A stretch of 64,000 nt of DNA from Fimbriimonadia bacterium (GTDB lineage: Bacteria; Armatimonadota; Fimbriimonadia; Fimbriimonadales; GBS-DC): contig JAHCHP010000013.1 in assembly GCA_026129765.1 (NCBI GenBank), positions 1 through 64,000 of the forward strand, in the 5' to 3' direction. The notes below the pieces were generated by a model. It made no database searches and was not told the origin of the DNA. It saw nothing but the letters and a program-made list of their open reading frames with translations. The translations under genes were made by a program, and so were the position numbers. Shown here in pieces: positions 24,626 through 34,029 of this stretch. The stretch's first letter is position 1. The number at the start of each line of letters is the position of its first letter.

Positions 24626-27148
24626 ATGAAAGGAATCAGTGGGAAGTTGGGTTGGATGATCGCGTTGTTGTGCGCGTTGTCATTAAGCGCGGTTCAGGGG
24701 CAGCCGCCCTTTGATCCTATGTGGCTGCCAGGCGGGCGCGTAACGTTAGGCGATCTGGACTCGGAGCGCGCGGCGGAATTCCGGGTGTTAGGCACTCGAA
24801 CTCCGCTGTCAGACAACGGAACCGATTGGACCAGCCGCCCTTTACTCTCACGACCAGAGGCGATTCAAGGGGAACAACAATTCACCCTGAAGATGCCCAC
24901 AACGCGATGGAGCGAGGCGGAAGGCGATTTGATCTTAGCGGCTCGAGTCGGCGGGCGTTTTGAAGCCTTCACTTATCAAGTGAAATTGAACGGTCAACTG
25001 ATGGGTATTTGGGGGATTGCGCCTGATCCGCAAGGGCGTTGGGGGAGCCGATACTATGTGATTCCGCGCGCTGCGCTGGGCGCAAAACTGCCCGCCAACG
25101 CGCAAATCTCCCTTACTTCCCCGAACGCAGTCGCGTCGCAATACGCGATTTTCGCCGCGAACCTCAGCGACAAAATCTCCGGGCTCAAAACAGGCGCGCT
25201 CGATTCGCAGTCACTGTCGGGCTTAAGCGCGAACCTGATACAGGGCATCGATCACATTGGGCGCGAAAATTGGCGGGAAGCCAGCGTTGCGCTCAGTTTG
25301 GTGGCTTTAAGTCCCGAAGAAACACCGCTCCATCGCGTCGCCCGGCATTGGCTCCGGTACATCGTTTTCCGCCAAAACCCGCCCAAAGACTCCTTCCGGG
25401 CAGGATTGTACGCTTTTCTGAATGGCTGGCACGATGATGCCGTCGCCGCGTTTGAACGCGAAACCGCGCGTAATCCCAACAACCCCGAAGCGCATTACTA
25501 CTACGCGATGGCGCGCGAATACAGGCGTGACCCCATCGAGCAGGCAGCGAACGCCTTCGCGCGCGCCGCCGCCGCTTACCGTGTCGACCAACCCAACTTG
25601 TGGCGTGTGCTGTTGGCGGTTTACCCGCAAGCGAAAAATGATGCGGGGGTAACAGTCTCGATGAAGCCGGAAGAGTTGGAACGGTCGCTCCGCGAATGGC
25701 AGATTGTTGAAGCGATGGTCGCGATCGCTTCCCGCGGGAAACTGAGAATTCAAACGACAATGCAAATGGTGAGCGATGAGGCGTTTCCGCCCGTGACACA
25801 TGCAGGCATGATGCTGGGTCCGCCCGATGCCTTGATTCCCCAGTGGGGACTTTACGATTCGGTCATCTTTTTGAGACCAGAAGGTCCCTCGGTCACGGGA
25901 GGCGCGGATGTGGGACCGAGGGGCGCAGCCTTGAGCGATGTCGGCACTTGGGCAGGCTGGGAAGTGCAGTTGCATGAGTGGAACCACCAGTTCGATTGGA
26001 CCTGCATTTTCAGCGAAGTGGGCGTTGGGTATCCCGTCACGCACGACTCCGATGGATGCGGCGCGCAACCCATTCCCTCGATGGGCGCGGGTCATCGAAA
26101 CTCTATGCGCTACTACCTCACGGACGCGATCTACCGTCGTCTGCGCGCTGCCAGCCCCTTGGGAGGCGTGTCCGTGAAGGAATGGGCGATTTCGGAACCG
26201 GAACCTTTTGAAGGCGAGAAATTAACGCCGCAAACCGCGATGACGCCTGCCGAACAGTTCCCCAGACGCGTGGTGCAGCAGGGCGACTTTCTCGATTTGA
26301 ACGCAGCCGCGCCCGGCATGACGGGCAGCGCAATGATTTTCGCGCGCTGTTTCATCTACTCGCCGCGGGCGCAAGAGATACAACTGCGTTTGGGGGTGCA
26401 AAACAGCGCGCGAATTTGGTTGAATGGGCGCGTTGTGTACCGGGGCGCGTACACTGCCGCCGCGAAATGGGAAACCCAAAACGTCCCCGCCATGATCTAT
26501 CCCAGCGCGCGCCTGGAGCGGGGCTGGAACGAACTGATGATAGGGGTCGTCAAAACGACAGGAGCCTCGTGGGGATTCGCGCTTGCGCTCAGTGATTTTC
26601 AAGGCGCGCCTCTGTCCGATATTCAGGTGACTGCCGATCAGCCTCGCGGCGCGACCGCCTCTGCGCCTGCGCCCGCCACAAGCAAATTCTATCGTTGGCG
26701 CGATGTCCAGGAGGATTTCACCGAGCGACTACCACGGCTTACTGAAAACGATCTCAAGCGCATCACAGGCTATAATAATTTGAGATTATCTGCCAAAATT
26801 CCAGAATCTTTATTAGTGGAGTATGGGATCACGGGGCGACCGACAGGCTCCCGCGTGTGGGAAGACCAGCGAAAAGAGGAACGCGCATTGAACAATCGGA
26901 TGAATTGGGAAGCAGGCGAATGGATCGCGGCGGTTCGTTTCTTTAGGAATAACCAACCGCGTGACCTGGTGTTTCTGCGTCTCGAAGCCATGGAGATGTA
27001 CCTGCCGATTTTGCGCGATTCGCGGTTGGAACGCCAAATTTTGGGGTATCTCTATCTAACCGAAGGCAGTAGTCCCCGCTGTGTGATCGTGGCGGAAGGC
27101 GAACTGGGCGAGTACCCCTTTGAAGAAGTCGGATTATTGCAGCCATGA
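24626..27148 (+). CDS. Large secreted protein with an HEWNH zincin-like motif
   Basis: An 840-residue exported protein, signal peptide about 1-25, AAGGAAGGA before the ATG. Residues 200-350 look like tetratricopeptide helices (DAVAAFERETARNPNNPEAHYYYAMA). The sequence HEWNH at 450-454, in VQLHEWNHQFDW, fits the zinc-protease HExxH motif. The C-terminal part has a GH2/PA14-like beta domain (LGVQNSARIWLNGRVVYRG). I recognise no named family; a zinc protease role is inferred from the motif alone. It overlaps the next gene by four bases (ATGA), odd for a secreted protein followed by a sensor kinase. Confidence 0.65.
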   Translation: MKGISGKLGWMIALLCALSLSAVQGQPPFDPMWLPGGRVTLGDLDSERAAEFRVLGTRTPLSDNGTDWTSRPLLSRPEAIQGEQQFTLKMPTTRWSEAEGDLILAARVGGRFEAFTYQVKLNGQLMGIWGIAPDPQGRWGSRYYVIPRAALGAKLPANAQISLTSPNAVASQYAIFAANLSDKISGLKTGALDSQSLSGLSANLIQGIDHIGRENWREASVALSLVALSPEETPLHRVARHWLRYIVFRQNPPKDSFRAGLYAFLNGWHDDAVAAFERETARNPNNPEAHYYYAMAREYRRDPIEQAANAFARAAAAYRVDQPNLWRVLLAVYPQAKNDAGVTVSMKPEELERSLREWQIVEAMVAIASRGKLRIQTTMQMVSDEAFPPVTHAGMMLGPPDALIPQWGLYDSVIFLRPEGPSVTGGADVGPRGAALSDVGTWAGWEVQLHEWNHQFDWTCIFSEVGVGYPVTHDSDGCGAQPIPSMGAGHRNSMRYYLTDAIYRRLRAASPLGGVSVKEWAISEPEPFEGEKLTPQTAMTPAEQFPRRVVQQGDFLDLNAAAPGMTGSAMIFARCFIYSPRAQEIQLRLGVQNSARIWLNGRVVYRGAYTAAAKWETQNVPAMIYPSARLERGWNELMIGVVKTTGASWGFALALSDFQGAPLSDIQVTADQPRGATASAPAPATSKFYRWRDVQEDFTERLPRLTENDLKRITGYNNLRLSAKIPESLLVEYGITGRPTGSRVWEDQRKEERALNNRMNWEAGEWIAAVRFFRNNQPRDLVFLRLEAMEMYLPILRDSRLERQILGYLYLTEGSSPRCVIVAEGELGEYPFEEVGLLQP

Positions 27149-29169
27149 AACATTCATCCAACGAACCCTTCAGCGCGCTGTTCGAGCTATTTCAGGGAGT
27201 CAATCAATCGGACCTGCCAGAGTTGCACGCCTGGATAGAAAAAGCGTTGCAGCGTTTCATGGAGTTATTGCAGGCAGATTCAGGGGTCGTTTTCTTACGC
27301 GAGGATAAGACCGGCAAAGTCTATTTAGCGGCGCACTCTGCCACCGAGCCGGAGTTTATCGAACTGTTGCAAGCGGGCGTTGATATCGCGGAGCTTCCCT
27401 TTGTCAGCGCTACCATTCAAGACCGGCGAGTCCTGATGCACAACATCGACGACTACCCGCCCGATACCCTAATGGGCGACAACCTTCGGAAATATGGCTA
27501 CCGGCGCGCGCTTTTGACCCCCTTGGTCGAGCATGCCCGCGTATACGGAATCATCGCGTTCGGATTCAAATATGAAAAAGAGTTATCTGACATCGAGATC
27601 CAAGCGTTGAGCCTCTTGGGCTACCAACTGGGTAGCGCATTGAACCAACGCGAATTGATGAAACAACTGCAAAGCTCCGAGAAAATGTACCGCAGTATGG
27701 TGGAAGGACTGAATCTCTTTCTTTGGGAGTTTGACCCGCAAACACAAACCGTAACCTACATAAGCCCTCAAGCCTCCAACTGTTTAGGTTATACAACGGA
27801 GGAGTTGAAACAGGATACCACATGGGATAAGATTATCTCGCCTCCAGACCGTCAACGCATACGAGCAATGATTCAACGCGCGCTGGAAACAGGCGAAGGT
27901 TATGACGCGGAATATCAGGCAACCACCGCCAGCGGACAGAAAGTATGGTTTCATACCCTGGTCTCGGTAGAGCAACAAGAAGAAGGGTATATTTTCCGAG
28001 GGGTAACGCTGGACATCACGGCGCGCAAGCAACAAGAGGAGCAATGGGAGAAGATTCAAGCGGCGTCCGTCCAACAGGAGCGATTGCGCGCTTTAGGGCA
28101 AATGGCGGGCGCGATTGCCCACGATTTCAATAATGCGCTCATGCGCGTGATGGGTGGATTGGAACTGATTGATATCGAACATCCCCTCACAGAGAAACAG
28201 CAGCACTATTTGGAGATGGTGCGCACCGCCGTTATCGACGCGTCTGAAATGGTCGCTCGGTTAAGAGAATTTTACCGGCAGCAACCCATCAAAGAGGGCT
28301 ACCACTCCACCCACTTGAAAGCAATGATAGACGAGGTGATCACGCTCACCCAACCGATCTGGCATACGCAATCGCTGATGAAAGGCATCACCATCGAAAT
28401 CAATACCGATTTAGACCCAGCGCTGTCGCTTCCCGCCTCCGCCACCGAAATGCGAGAGGTCATCACCAACCTGATCTTTAACGCGGTCGACGCGATGCCC
28501 CAAGGAGGCATTTTAACCCTCAAGGCTTTTCAAGAAGAATCGGAAGCTGTAATCACGGTCAGCGATACCGGCATTGGCATGAGCGAGGAGACCCGCCTCC
28601 ACTGCTTCGAGCCGTTCTACACAACAAAAAACGAGAGCGGCAGCGGGTTGGGACTGGCAGTTGTTTATGGGATTGTCAAACGAATGCAAGGCGATATCAC
28701 AGTCAACAGTATTTTGGGCGAGGGAACCACTTTCACGATTCGCTTGCCGATCCAAAAAGCAGAAACGCCTTCTGCGCCCTCTGCAGAATCGAACCCGTTG
28801 AAGCCCTCTGTGATTCTCTTGGTAGAAGACGAAGATCAAATACGCGAGACTCTCACGGACATGCTGCGCTTCGCAGGACATCAAACCCATGCGATGGGGA
28901 GCGCGAAAGAGGCATTGGAGTGGCTTTCCGACCACCAACCCGATATCATTTTGACGGATCAAGGATTGCCGGGCATGAGCGGAACTCAATTTGCTATGGA
29001 AGCGAAAAAGCGTTATCCCCATGTGGGGATCGCGCTCATCACCGGTTGGGGCGATACCTTGACGCCGGATACCCCCGGCTTAAAAGCCATCGATACCATC
29101 CTCAGCAAGCCCACCCGCCGCCAGGCGCTGCTGGAAGCGTTGGCGGAAATTAGTCAAAAAAAAGAATAA
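27145..29169 (+). CDS. Hybrid sensor histidine kinase (GAF-PAS-HisKA-HATPase-REC)
   Basis: A 674-residue soluble kinase with no membrane helix. Domains in order: GAF (about 25-175), PAS (about 182-295, MYRSMVEGLNLFLWEFDP), a histidine phosphoacceptor domain with His326 in AIAHDFNNAL, an ATPase domain with NLIFNAVDAMP, DTGIGM and GSGLGLAVV, and a C-terminal receiver (about 555-670) with the acceptor Asp605 in ILTDQGLPGMSG and LSKP. HDFNN boxes mark the HisKA_4-like kinases. The start overlaps the upstream stop, suggesting co-translation. No separate response regulator lies beside it. Confidence 0.92.
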   Translation: MKHSSNEPFSALFELFQGVNQSDLPELHAWIEKALQRFMELLQADSGVVFLREDKTGKVYLAAHSATEPEFIELLQAGVDIAELPFVSATIQDRRVLMHNIDDYPPDTLMGDNLRKYGYRRALLTPLVEHARVYGIIAFGFKYEKELSDIEIQALSLLGYQLGSALNQRELMKQLQSSEKMYRSMVEGLNLFLWEFDPQTQTVTYISPQASNCLGYTTEELKQDTTWDKIISPPDRQRIRAMIQRALETGEGYDAEYQATTASGQKVWFHTLVSVEQQEEGYIFRGVTLDITARKQQEEQWEKIQAASVQQERLRALGQMAGAIAHDFNNALMRVMGGLELIDIEHPLTEKQQHYLEMVRTAVIDASEMVARLREFYRQQPIKEGYHSTHLKAMIDEVITLTQPIWHTQSLMKGITIEINTDLDPALSLPASATEMREVITNLIFNAVDAMPQGGILTLKAFQEESEAVITVSDTGIGMSEETRLHCFEPFYTTKNESGSGLGLAVVYGIVKRMQGDITVNSILGEGTTFTIRLPIQKAETPSAPSAESNPLKPSVILLVEDEDQIRETLTDMLRFAGHQTHAMGSAKEALEWLSDHQPDIILTDQGLPGMSGTQFAMEAKKRYPHVGIALITGWGDTLTPDTPGLKAIDTILSKPTRRQALLEALAEISQKKE

Positions 29170-29231
29170 GAAGGAATCAGATATCCCCTTGTTTAATATG
29201 AAAATGTTTCTAATTTAAGGAGGTTAGTCAA

Positions 29232-30377
29232 ATGAGCTCAAGCATTAAAACCGCGTTTTTAACTGCGGCAGCCTTTATGTTTTGCGGTTCTCTGAACGCT
29301 CAGATTTCTAATGGCGCAGCGGGCGAAGGCGCGTTGAGTATCACCCCCGATACTTTAGGCGCATGGAACGCCGATTTCAACACAGGCGGGAACTTAGGTG
29401 AATCGTTCACGCCTACCGGCTTACCCACTGATTACCCGACCTTTAGTGTGGGCAGTTTCATCTTCGTGAGCAACACCCATCGCGAACTGCTGTCTCTCTA
29501 TGTACCTTGGCAAAATACCAGCGGCAATGGAGGCGCGTTCGGGAGCGATCTTTCGCTGACAACCACCATTCTTTCCAATCTGTCTTATGCCGACTGGGCA
29601 TATGGCGATAGTACCAACGACACCGCCATGAGCAGTTACCGGGTAACAGGCGCGGGCGTGAACCTGCATGTGCAGTTGACGCAGGCAGCCCGGCGTTCGT
29701 CGACGGCGGGTGTTGGGTTTGTCGTGCAGAAATATACGATCCGAAATGATGATGGCGCATCTTTGAGCTTTAAGTTCCATCGCGCTTGGGATGTGGATAT
29801 GTTCTGGCGCACCGGCGCAGGTAACGATTACGAAAATGACGAAGTGGGCGCAGGCATGTATGGCGGTCACCGCTATGTCCGGCAGGGCGAAGTCGGTCTA
29901 AATGCGGCAACCTGCTGCCTCAGCGGTATCGACCAACCAACTTCCTATTATGGCGCCAAACGAACGCATATCCCCACTAATGGCGGTCCTGCGTTTGGTT
30001 TTGGCACTGATAACCCGACTTGGAACAACTACGGCACCCCAGCGACTTGGAAAAACTATGTCGCTTATGTGGGCTATGATACCGATGGGCTATGCGGCGA
30101 CCGCGCAGGACAAGACGCGCACATCGCGATTGAGTATGAGGTCACCCTGGTTTCAGGCGAGAGCCGCGACTTCTACATCATCCATACCTACGGGTCAACA
30201 ACGCCCGCCATCTGCCATATGGGCGATGTGAACGCGGATGGTATTGTGAATGACGATGATCTGCTGGACGTTCTGTTTGGTTTTGGCGGTGTCGGGCTGG
30301 GCGATGTCAACCTGGACGGTATCATCAACGATGAGGACCTGCTGGGCGTTCTGTTTGGTTTCGGCATCGCTTGCTAA
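29232..30377 (+). CDS. Secreted protein with a dockerin-like C-terminal pair of repeats
   Basis: A 381-residue exported protein with a signal peptide (about 1-23) and an AAGGAGG ribosome-binding site. The body (25-330) is not recognised, aromatic- and Gly-rich like beta-sandwich surface proteins. The C-terminus holds two calcium-loop repeats, GDVNADGIVNDDDLLDVLF and GDVNLDGIINDEDLLGVLF, each ending FGFG. The same module occurs at 21690 (near the N-terminus) and 47390. A strong hairpin ends the unit. Confidence 0.75.
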   Translation: MSSSIKTAFLTAAAFMFCGSLNAQISNGAAGEGALSITPDTLGAWNADFNTGGNLGESFTPTGLPTDYPTFSVGSFIFVSNTHRELLSLYVPWQNTSGNGGAFGSDLSLTTTILSNLSYADWAYGDSTNDTAMSSYRVTGAGVNLHVQLTQAARRSSTAGVGFVVQKYTIRNDDGASLSFKFHRAWDVDMFWRTGAGNDYENDEVGAGMYGGHRYVRQGEVGLNAATCCLSGIDQPTSYYGAKRTHIPTNGGPAFGFGTDNPTWNNYGTPATWKNYVAYVGYDTDGLCGDRAGQDAHIAIEYEVTLVSGESRDFYIIHTYGSTTPAICHMGDVNADGIVNDDDLLDVLFGFGGVGLGDVNLDGIINDEDLLGVLFGFGIAC

Positions 30378-30392
30378 GAGGATGTCAACCTT

Positions 30393-30420
30393 GTAAGGGC
30401 GAATAATTGTTCGCCCTTAC
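30393..30420 (+). terminator. Terminator-like hairpin after the dockerin-tailed gene
   Basis: GTAAGGGCGAA (30393-30403) pairs perfectly with TTCGCCCTTAC (30410-30420) across a six-base loop. Confidence 0.7.
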
Positions 30421-30433
30421 ATACCCATTGTGT

Positions 30434-30485
30434 CCTGTTGAGCAAAGCCGAAGCATCCGCTGTTTGAAAAGCAGCCCCTCCGATT
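30434..30485 (+). repeat. Dispersed intergenic repeat (degenerate copy)
   Basis: TTGAGCAAAGCCGAAGCATC followed by CGCTGTTTGAAAAGCAG resembles the copies at 49249 and 46980. It lies in the leader region of pepC. Confidence 0.6.
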
Positions 30486-30573
30486 CACTCAGGGTGGCAG
30501 CTATACCCTACACCGCTTTGTTTTAGTGATACAGTATGCAGGAAAACAGCCTGCCTAAGAAGAACATAAGCCT

Positions 30574-31938
30574 ATGCCAAACCATCATTTATCAGACGGT
30601 GAGATTAGCAGTGAAGCCCTGCTGTCTTATCAAAAAGCGTTTGACTCCGAGCCGCGCTTCCGGCAATCTATGAATGCAGTGTGCGCTGCGCCCATCACCA
30701 AAGTCGCTTTGAACCGGCGGCGTGTCGCGCAATTGGACCACACTTTCAGCCATCACCTGACCGAAGGAAAAGCCACCAGCCAAAACTCCAGCGGTCGATG
30801 CTGGCTGTTTGCCGCCCTGAACACCATGCGCATCATTGCTATGGAGAAGATGAATCTGTCAGACGACTTTGAGCTGAGCCAAAACTATCTCTCCTTCTGG
30901 GACAAGATGGAGAAAGCGAACTACTTCTTAGAGTCGATCATCGAAACGTGGCAGGAGCCCAACGGGAGCCGTCTGATCGATTTTCTGATGATCAGTCCCA
31001 TTCAAGATGGGGGACAGTGGCATATGTTCGTGAATTTGACCCGCAAATACGGAGTGATTCCTAAACGCGCTATGCCGGAAACCGACAGCAGCGGCAGCAC
31101 CGCGCAAATGAACGCCCTGATCACCGGCAAACTACGCGAGTATGCCTGTCAACTACGCGAGGCGGCTTCTAAAGGCGCGTCGATAGCGGAGTTGCGCGCG
31201 ATGAAACAAGGCATGAATGAAAGCGTTTATCGCATGTTGGTGATTCATTTGGGCGAACCGCCCCGCGCATTTGATTGGCAATGGCGCGATAAAGACAAAA
31301 ATTTCCACCGCGACGGGGTGATCACTCCCCAAGCCTTTTATGAAAAGTATATCGCTCAGGAACTGGACGAACGGGTCTGCTTGATCCATTGCCCTCAACC
31401 CAGCAAACAGTATAACACCCTTTACACCATCAAGTACTTGGGCAATGTGGTGGGCGGCGAGATTATCAAGTATTTGAATGTGGAACTGTCCACGTTGAAA
31501 AAGGCTGCCATTGACCAGATTAAATCGGGCGAGGCGGTCTGGTTTGGCTGCGATGTAGGCAAACACTTAGAACGCGAAATGGGCGTTATGGATTTGGAGA
31601 TGTACGACTACGAACTGGTCTATGGCACAAAGAACGGCTTATCCAAAGCGCAGCGACTGGACTATGGACATTCGCAAATGACCCATGCGATGGTCTTCAC
31701 AGGTGTCGACTTAGATGACCAAGACCGCCCACGCAAATGGCGCGTGGAGAACTCATGGAGCGATAAAAACGGCGACAAGGGGTTCTTCCTGATGACTGAT
31801 GCGTGGTTCGATGAGTATATGTACGAGGTCGTCGTTCGGCGCGAATTTGTCCCCGAAGAGTTGCTCAAGGTATTGGAGACTGAGCCGGTTCCGCTGGAGC
31901 CATGGGACCCGATGGGCGCGCTGGCGATGGCAGAATAA
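30574..31938 (+). CDS. pepC: Aminopeptidase C / bleomycin hydrolase family cysteine peptidase
   Basis: A 454-residue C1B papain-fold aminopeptidase, cytoplasmic (no signal peptide), the normal size for PepC, which forms hexamers and trims N-terminal residues from peptides. The catalytic Cys76 lies in SGRCWLFAALN; the His is in MTHAMVFTGVDL and the Asn in WRVENSWSDKNG. The C-terminal extension that self-blocks the active site is present. Confidence 0.95.
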   Translation: MPNHHLSDGEISSEALLSYQKAFDSEPRFRQSMNAVCAAPITKVALNRRRVAQLDHTFSHHLTEGKATSQNSSGRCWLFAALNTMRIIAMEKMNLSDDFELSQNYLSFWDKMEKANYFLESIIETWQEPNGSRLIDFLMISPIQDGGQWHMFVNLTRKYGVIPKRAMPETDSSGSTAQMNALITGKLREYACQLREAASKGASIAELRAMKQGMNESVYRMLVIHLGEPPRAFDWQWRDKDKNFHRDGVITPQAFYEKYIAQELDERVCLIHCPQPSKQYNTLYTIKYLGNVVGGEIIKYLNVELSTLKKAAIDQIKSGEAVWFGCDVGKHLEREMGVMDLEMYDYELVYGTKNGLSKAQRLDYGHSQMTHAMVFTGVDLDDQDRPRKWRVENSWSDKNGDKGFFLMTDAWFDEYMYEVVVRREFVPEELLKVLETEPVPLEPWDPMGALAMAE

Positions 31939-31986
31939 CCTGCTGATGGCGAATTCAGTAGGAACCCGGCATTTCATGCCGAACTT

Positions 31987-32271
31987 ATGCCTTCTATGAG
32001 CGAGGGCAAGCACCAAAAACGTTACCTGCAGCTGCGAGACTACTGGCGCGCCAATGTCCGCCTGATCCAAGTTCTCTTATTGGTGTGGGCGTTGACCGGA
32101 CTGGGCGGCGGCGTGCTATGGGTCAAACAACTGAACCAGTTCAGCATCGGCAATCTCCCCCTGGGATTTTGGCTGGCTCAACAAGGCGCGATCCTACTGT
32201 TTGTCGCGCTGATTTTCATCTATGCGCGAGCGATGGACTCGCTGGACAAACGCTATGAGGTGGAGGAATAA
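31987..32271 (+). CDS. DUF4212 small subunit of a sodium/solute symporter
   Basis: A 94-residue protein with two membrane helices: a first around 33-53 (VLLLVWALTGLGGGVLWV) and a second around 70-87 (GAILLFVALIFIYARAMD). RYLQLRDYWRANVRL precedes the first helix, as in DUF4212. Proteins of this family are encoded just before SSS-family transporters and are thought to be their small subunit. The symporter starts six bases after its stop. Confidence 0.88.
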   Translation: MPSMSEGKHQKRYLQLRDYWRANVRLIQVLLLVWALTGLGGGVLWVKQLNQFSIGNLPLGFWLAQQGAILLFVALIFIYARAMDSLDKRYEVEE

Positions 32272-32277
32272 ACGCCC

Positions 32278-34002
32278 GTGCCTGTTGAAACCTGGACCTA
32301 TCTCATCGTTGGATTCACCTTCCTCGCTTACCTCTATATCGGTTATCTGAGCCGCGTTCGGGATACCAAAGGGTTCTATGTCGCTGGTCAAGGCGTCCCA
32401 CCGGTCGCGAATGGGGCGGCGACGGCTGCCGATTGGATGTCCGCTGCATCCTTTATCTCGATGGCGGGCATGATCGCCTCGATGGGCTACGACGGTTCTG
32501 TTTACTTGTTGGGGTGGACGGGCGGTTATGTGTTGTTGGCGCTGCTGCTGGCTCCCTACCTGCGAAAATTTGGCAAGTATACTGTGCCTGATTTTGTAGG
32601 TGACCGGTTCCACTCTCAAACCGCGCGCGGGGTCGCCGCCTTAGCAGCGATTTTTGTCTCACTGACCTATGTCGCGGGACAGATGCGCGGCGTCGGAATC
32701 GTTTTCAGCCGCTTTCTGGGCGTAGAGATCGCGATTGGAGTGATGATCGGCATGACGGTGGTCGCCTTCTTTGCGATTCTGGGCGGCATGAAAGGCATCA
32801 CATGGACACAGGTCGCGCAATATATGGTGTTGATTATCGCCTATCTGATTCCCGCATTTGCCATCGCGTTTATGCTGACGGGCATTCTCATCCCGCAATG
32901 GGCATTTACCACCAGCGACTTGGTTCCGCGTCTCAATCAGATTCAAATGGACCTCGGTTTCCAGCAATATACCCAGCCTTTTCAGAGTAAGTCGATGTTG
33001 GACATCTTAGCGATCACTTTGGTGCTGATGATGGGAACGGCGGGGCTGCCGCACGTGATTGTGCGTTTTTATACCGTTCCCACCGTTCGAGCGGCGCGCT
33101 ACTCTGCGGGCTGGGCATTGCTGTTCATTGCGCTGCTCTACACGACGGCTCCCGCATTAGCTGTCTTTGCGCGCTATAACTTAATTCATACCCTGCAAGG
33201 CAAATCGGTCGAGGAGGTTCGGCAGATCGATTGGTTCTCGAAATGGGAAGCCACAGGCTTGCTGCAGTATGCCGACAAAAATGGGGATGGCAAAGTTCAA
33301 ATCGCGCCTGGCGATGCTTTTGAGAAAACCGCAGGAAAACCGGATTTCAAAAAGCCAAACCTGAAGAGCGCAAACGAAGTGCATATCGACAACGACATCA
33401 TCGTGCTATCGACGCCGGAGGTGGCTCGCCTTGCGCCCTGGGTCATCGCGCTGGTGGCAGCAGGCGGGTTGGCGGCTGCCCTCTCTACCGCAGCAGGTTT
33501 GCTGCTGGTGGTTTCCAGCGCAGTCGCGCATGATGTCTATTTCCGCATGTTAAATCCCCAAGCCACCGAGCGGCAGCGCATGACGGTCGGGCGTTGGACG
33601 ATCTTGGGCGCGTTGTTGGTCGCGGGTTATTTCGGCGTCAATCCGCCGGGCTTTGTGGCACAGGTCGTAGCGTTTGCGTTTGGGTTTGCGGCTGCCAGTT
33701 TCTTCCCTATCCTGCTGTTGGGAATCTTCGACCGTCGCATGAATCATCAAGGCGCAATTGCAGGCATGGTGGTGGGATTGGGCTTCACCGCTTGGTATGT
33801 TATCGGTAACAAGTTCTTCGACCAACCCGCATGGTTTTTAGGTATCAGCGCGGAGGGTATCGGTTTAGTGGGCATGCTGCTTAACATCGCCAGCGCGTTG
33901 ATTGTATCGCGCCTAACGCCCGCGCCGCCTGAGGCGACTCAAGCGATTGTGGATCACATTCAGAAGCCGGGTGGGGAAACCGCCGCTGAGCAGAGTCATT
34001 AA
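32278..34002 (+). CDS. Sodium:solute symporter, SSS family (acetate-permease-like)
   Basis: A 574-residue inner-membrane transporter with about 13 helices starting at GTG. It has ADWMSAASFISMAGMIASMGYDG, GTAGLPHVIVRFYTVP, and AAGGLAAALSTAAGLLLVVSSA for the sodium-binding core. It pairs with the DUF4212 subunit, which marks the ActP-like VC_2705 branch that takes up small organic acids. An insert of about 60 residues (around 300-370) between helices has DKNGDGKVQIAPGD, an incomplete calcium-loop motif facing a loop. The substrate is not proven. Confidence 0.9.
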   Translation: MPVETWTYLIVGFTFLAYLYIGYLSRVRDTKGFYVAGQGVPPVANGAATAADWMSAASFISMAGMIASMGYDGSVYLLGWTGGYVLLALLLAPYLRKFGKYTVPDFVGDRFHSQTARGVAALAAIFVSLTYVAGQMRGVGIVFSRFLGVEIAIGVMIGMTVVAFFAILGGMKGITWTQVAQYMVLIIAYLIPAFAIAFMLTGILIPQWAFTTSDLVPRLNQIQMDLGFQQYTQPFQSKSMLDILAITLVLMMGTAGLPHVIVRFYTVPTVRAARYSAGWALLFIALLYTTAPALAVFARYNLIHTLQGKSVEEVRQIDWFSKWEATGLLQYADKNGDGKVQIAPGDAFEKTAGKPDFKKPNLKSANEVHIDNDIIVLSTPEVARLAPWVIALVAAGGLAAALSTAAGLLLVVSSAVAHDVYFRMLNPQATERQRMTVGRWTILGALLVAGYFGVNPPGFVAQVVAFAFGFAAASFFPILLLGIFDRRMNHQGAIAGMVVGLGFTAWYVIGNKFFDQPAWFLGISAEGIGLVGMLLNIASALIVSRLTPAPPEATQAIVDHIQKPGGETAAEQSH

Positions 34003-34029
34003 GAAGCAAAGCTTGAGGATCAACAACTC

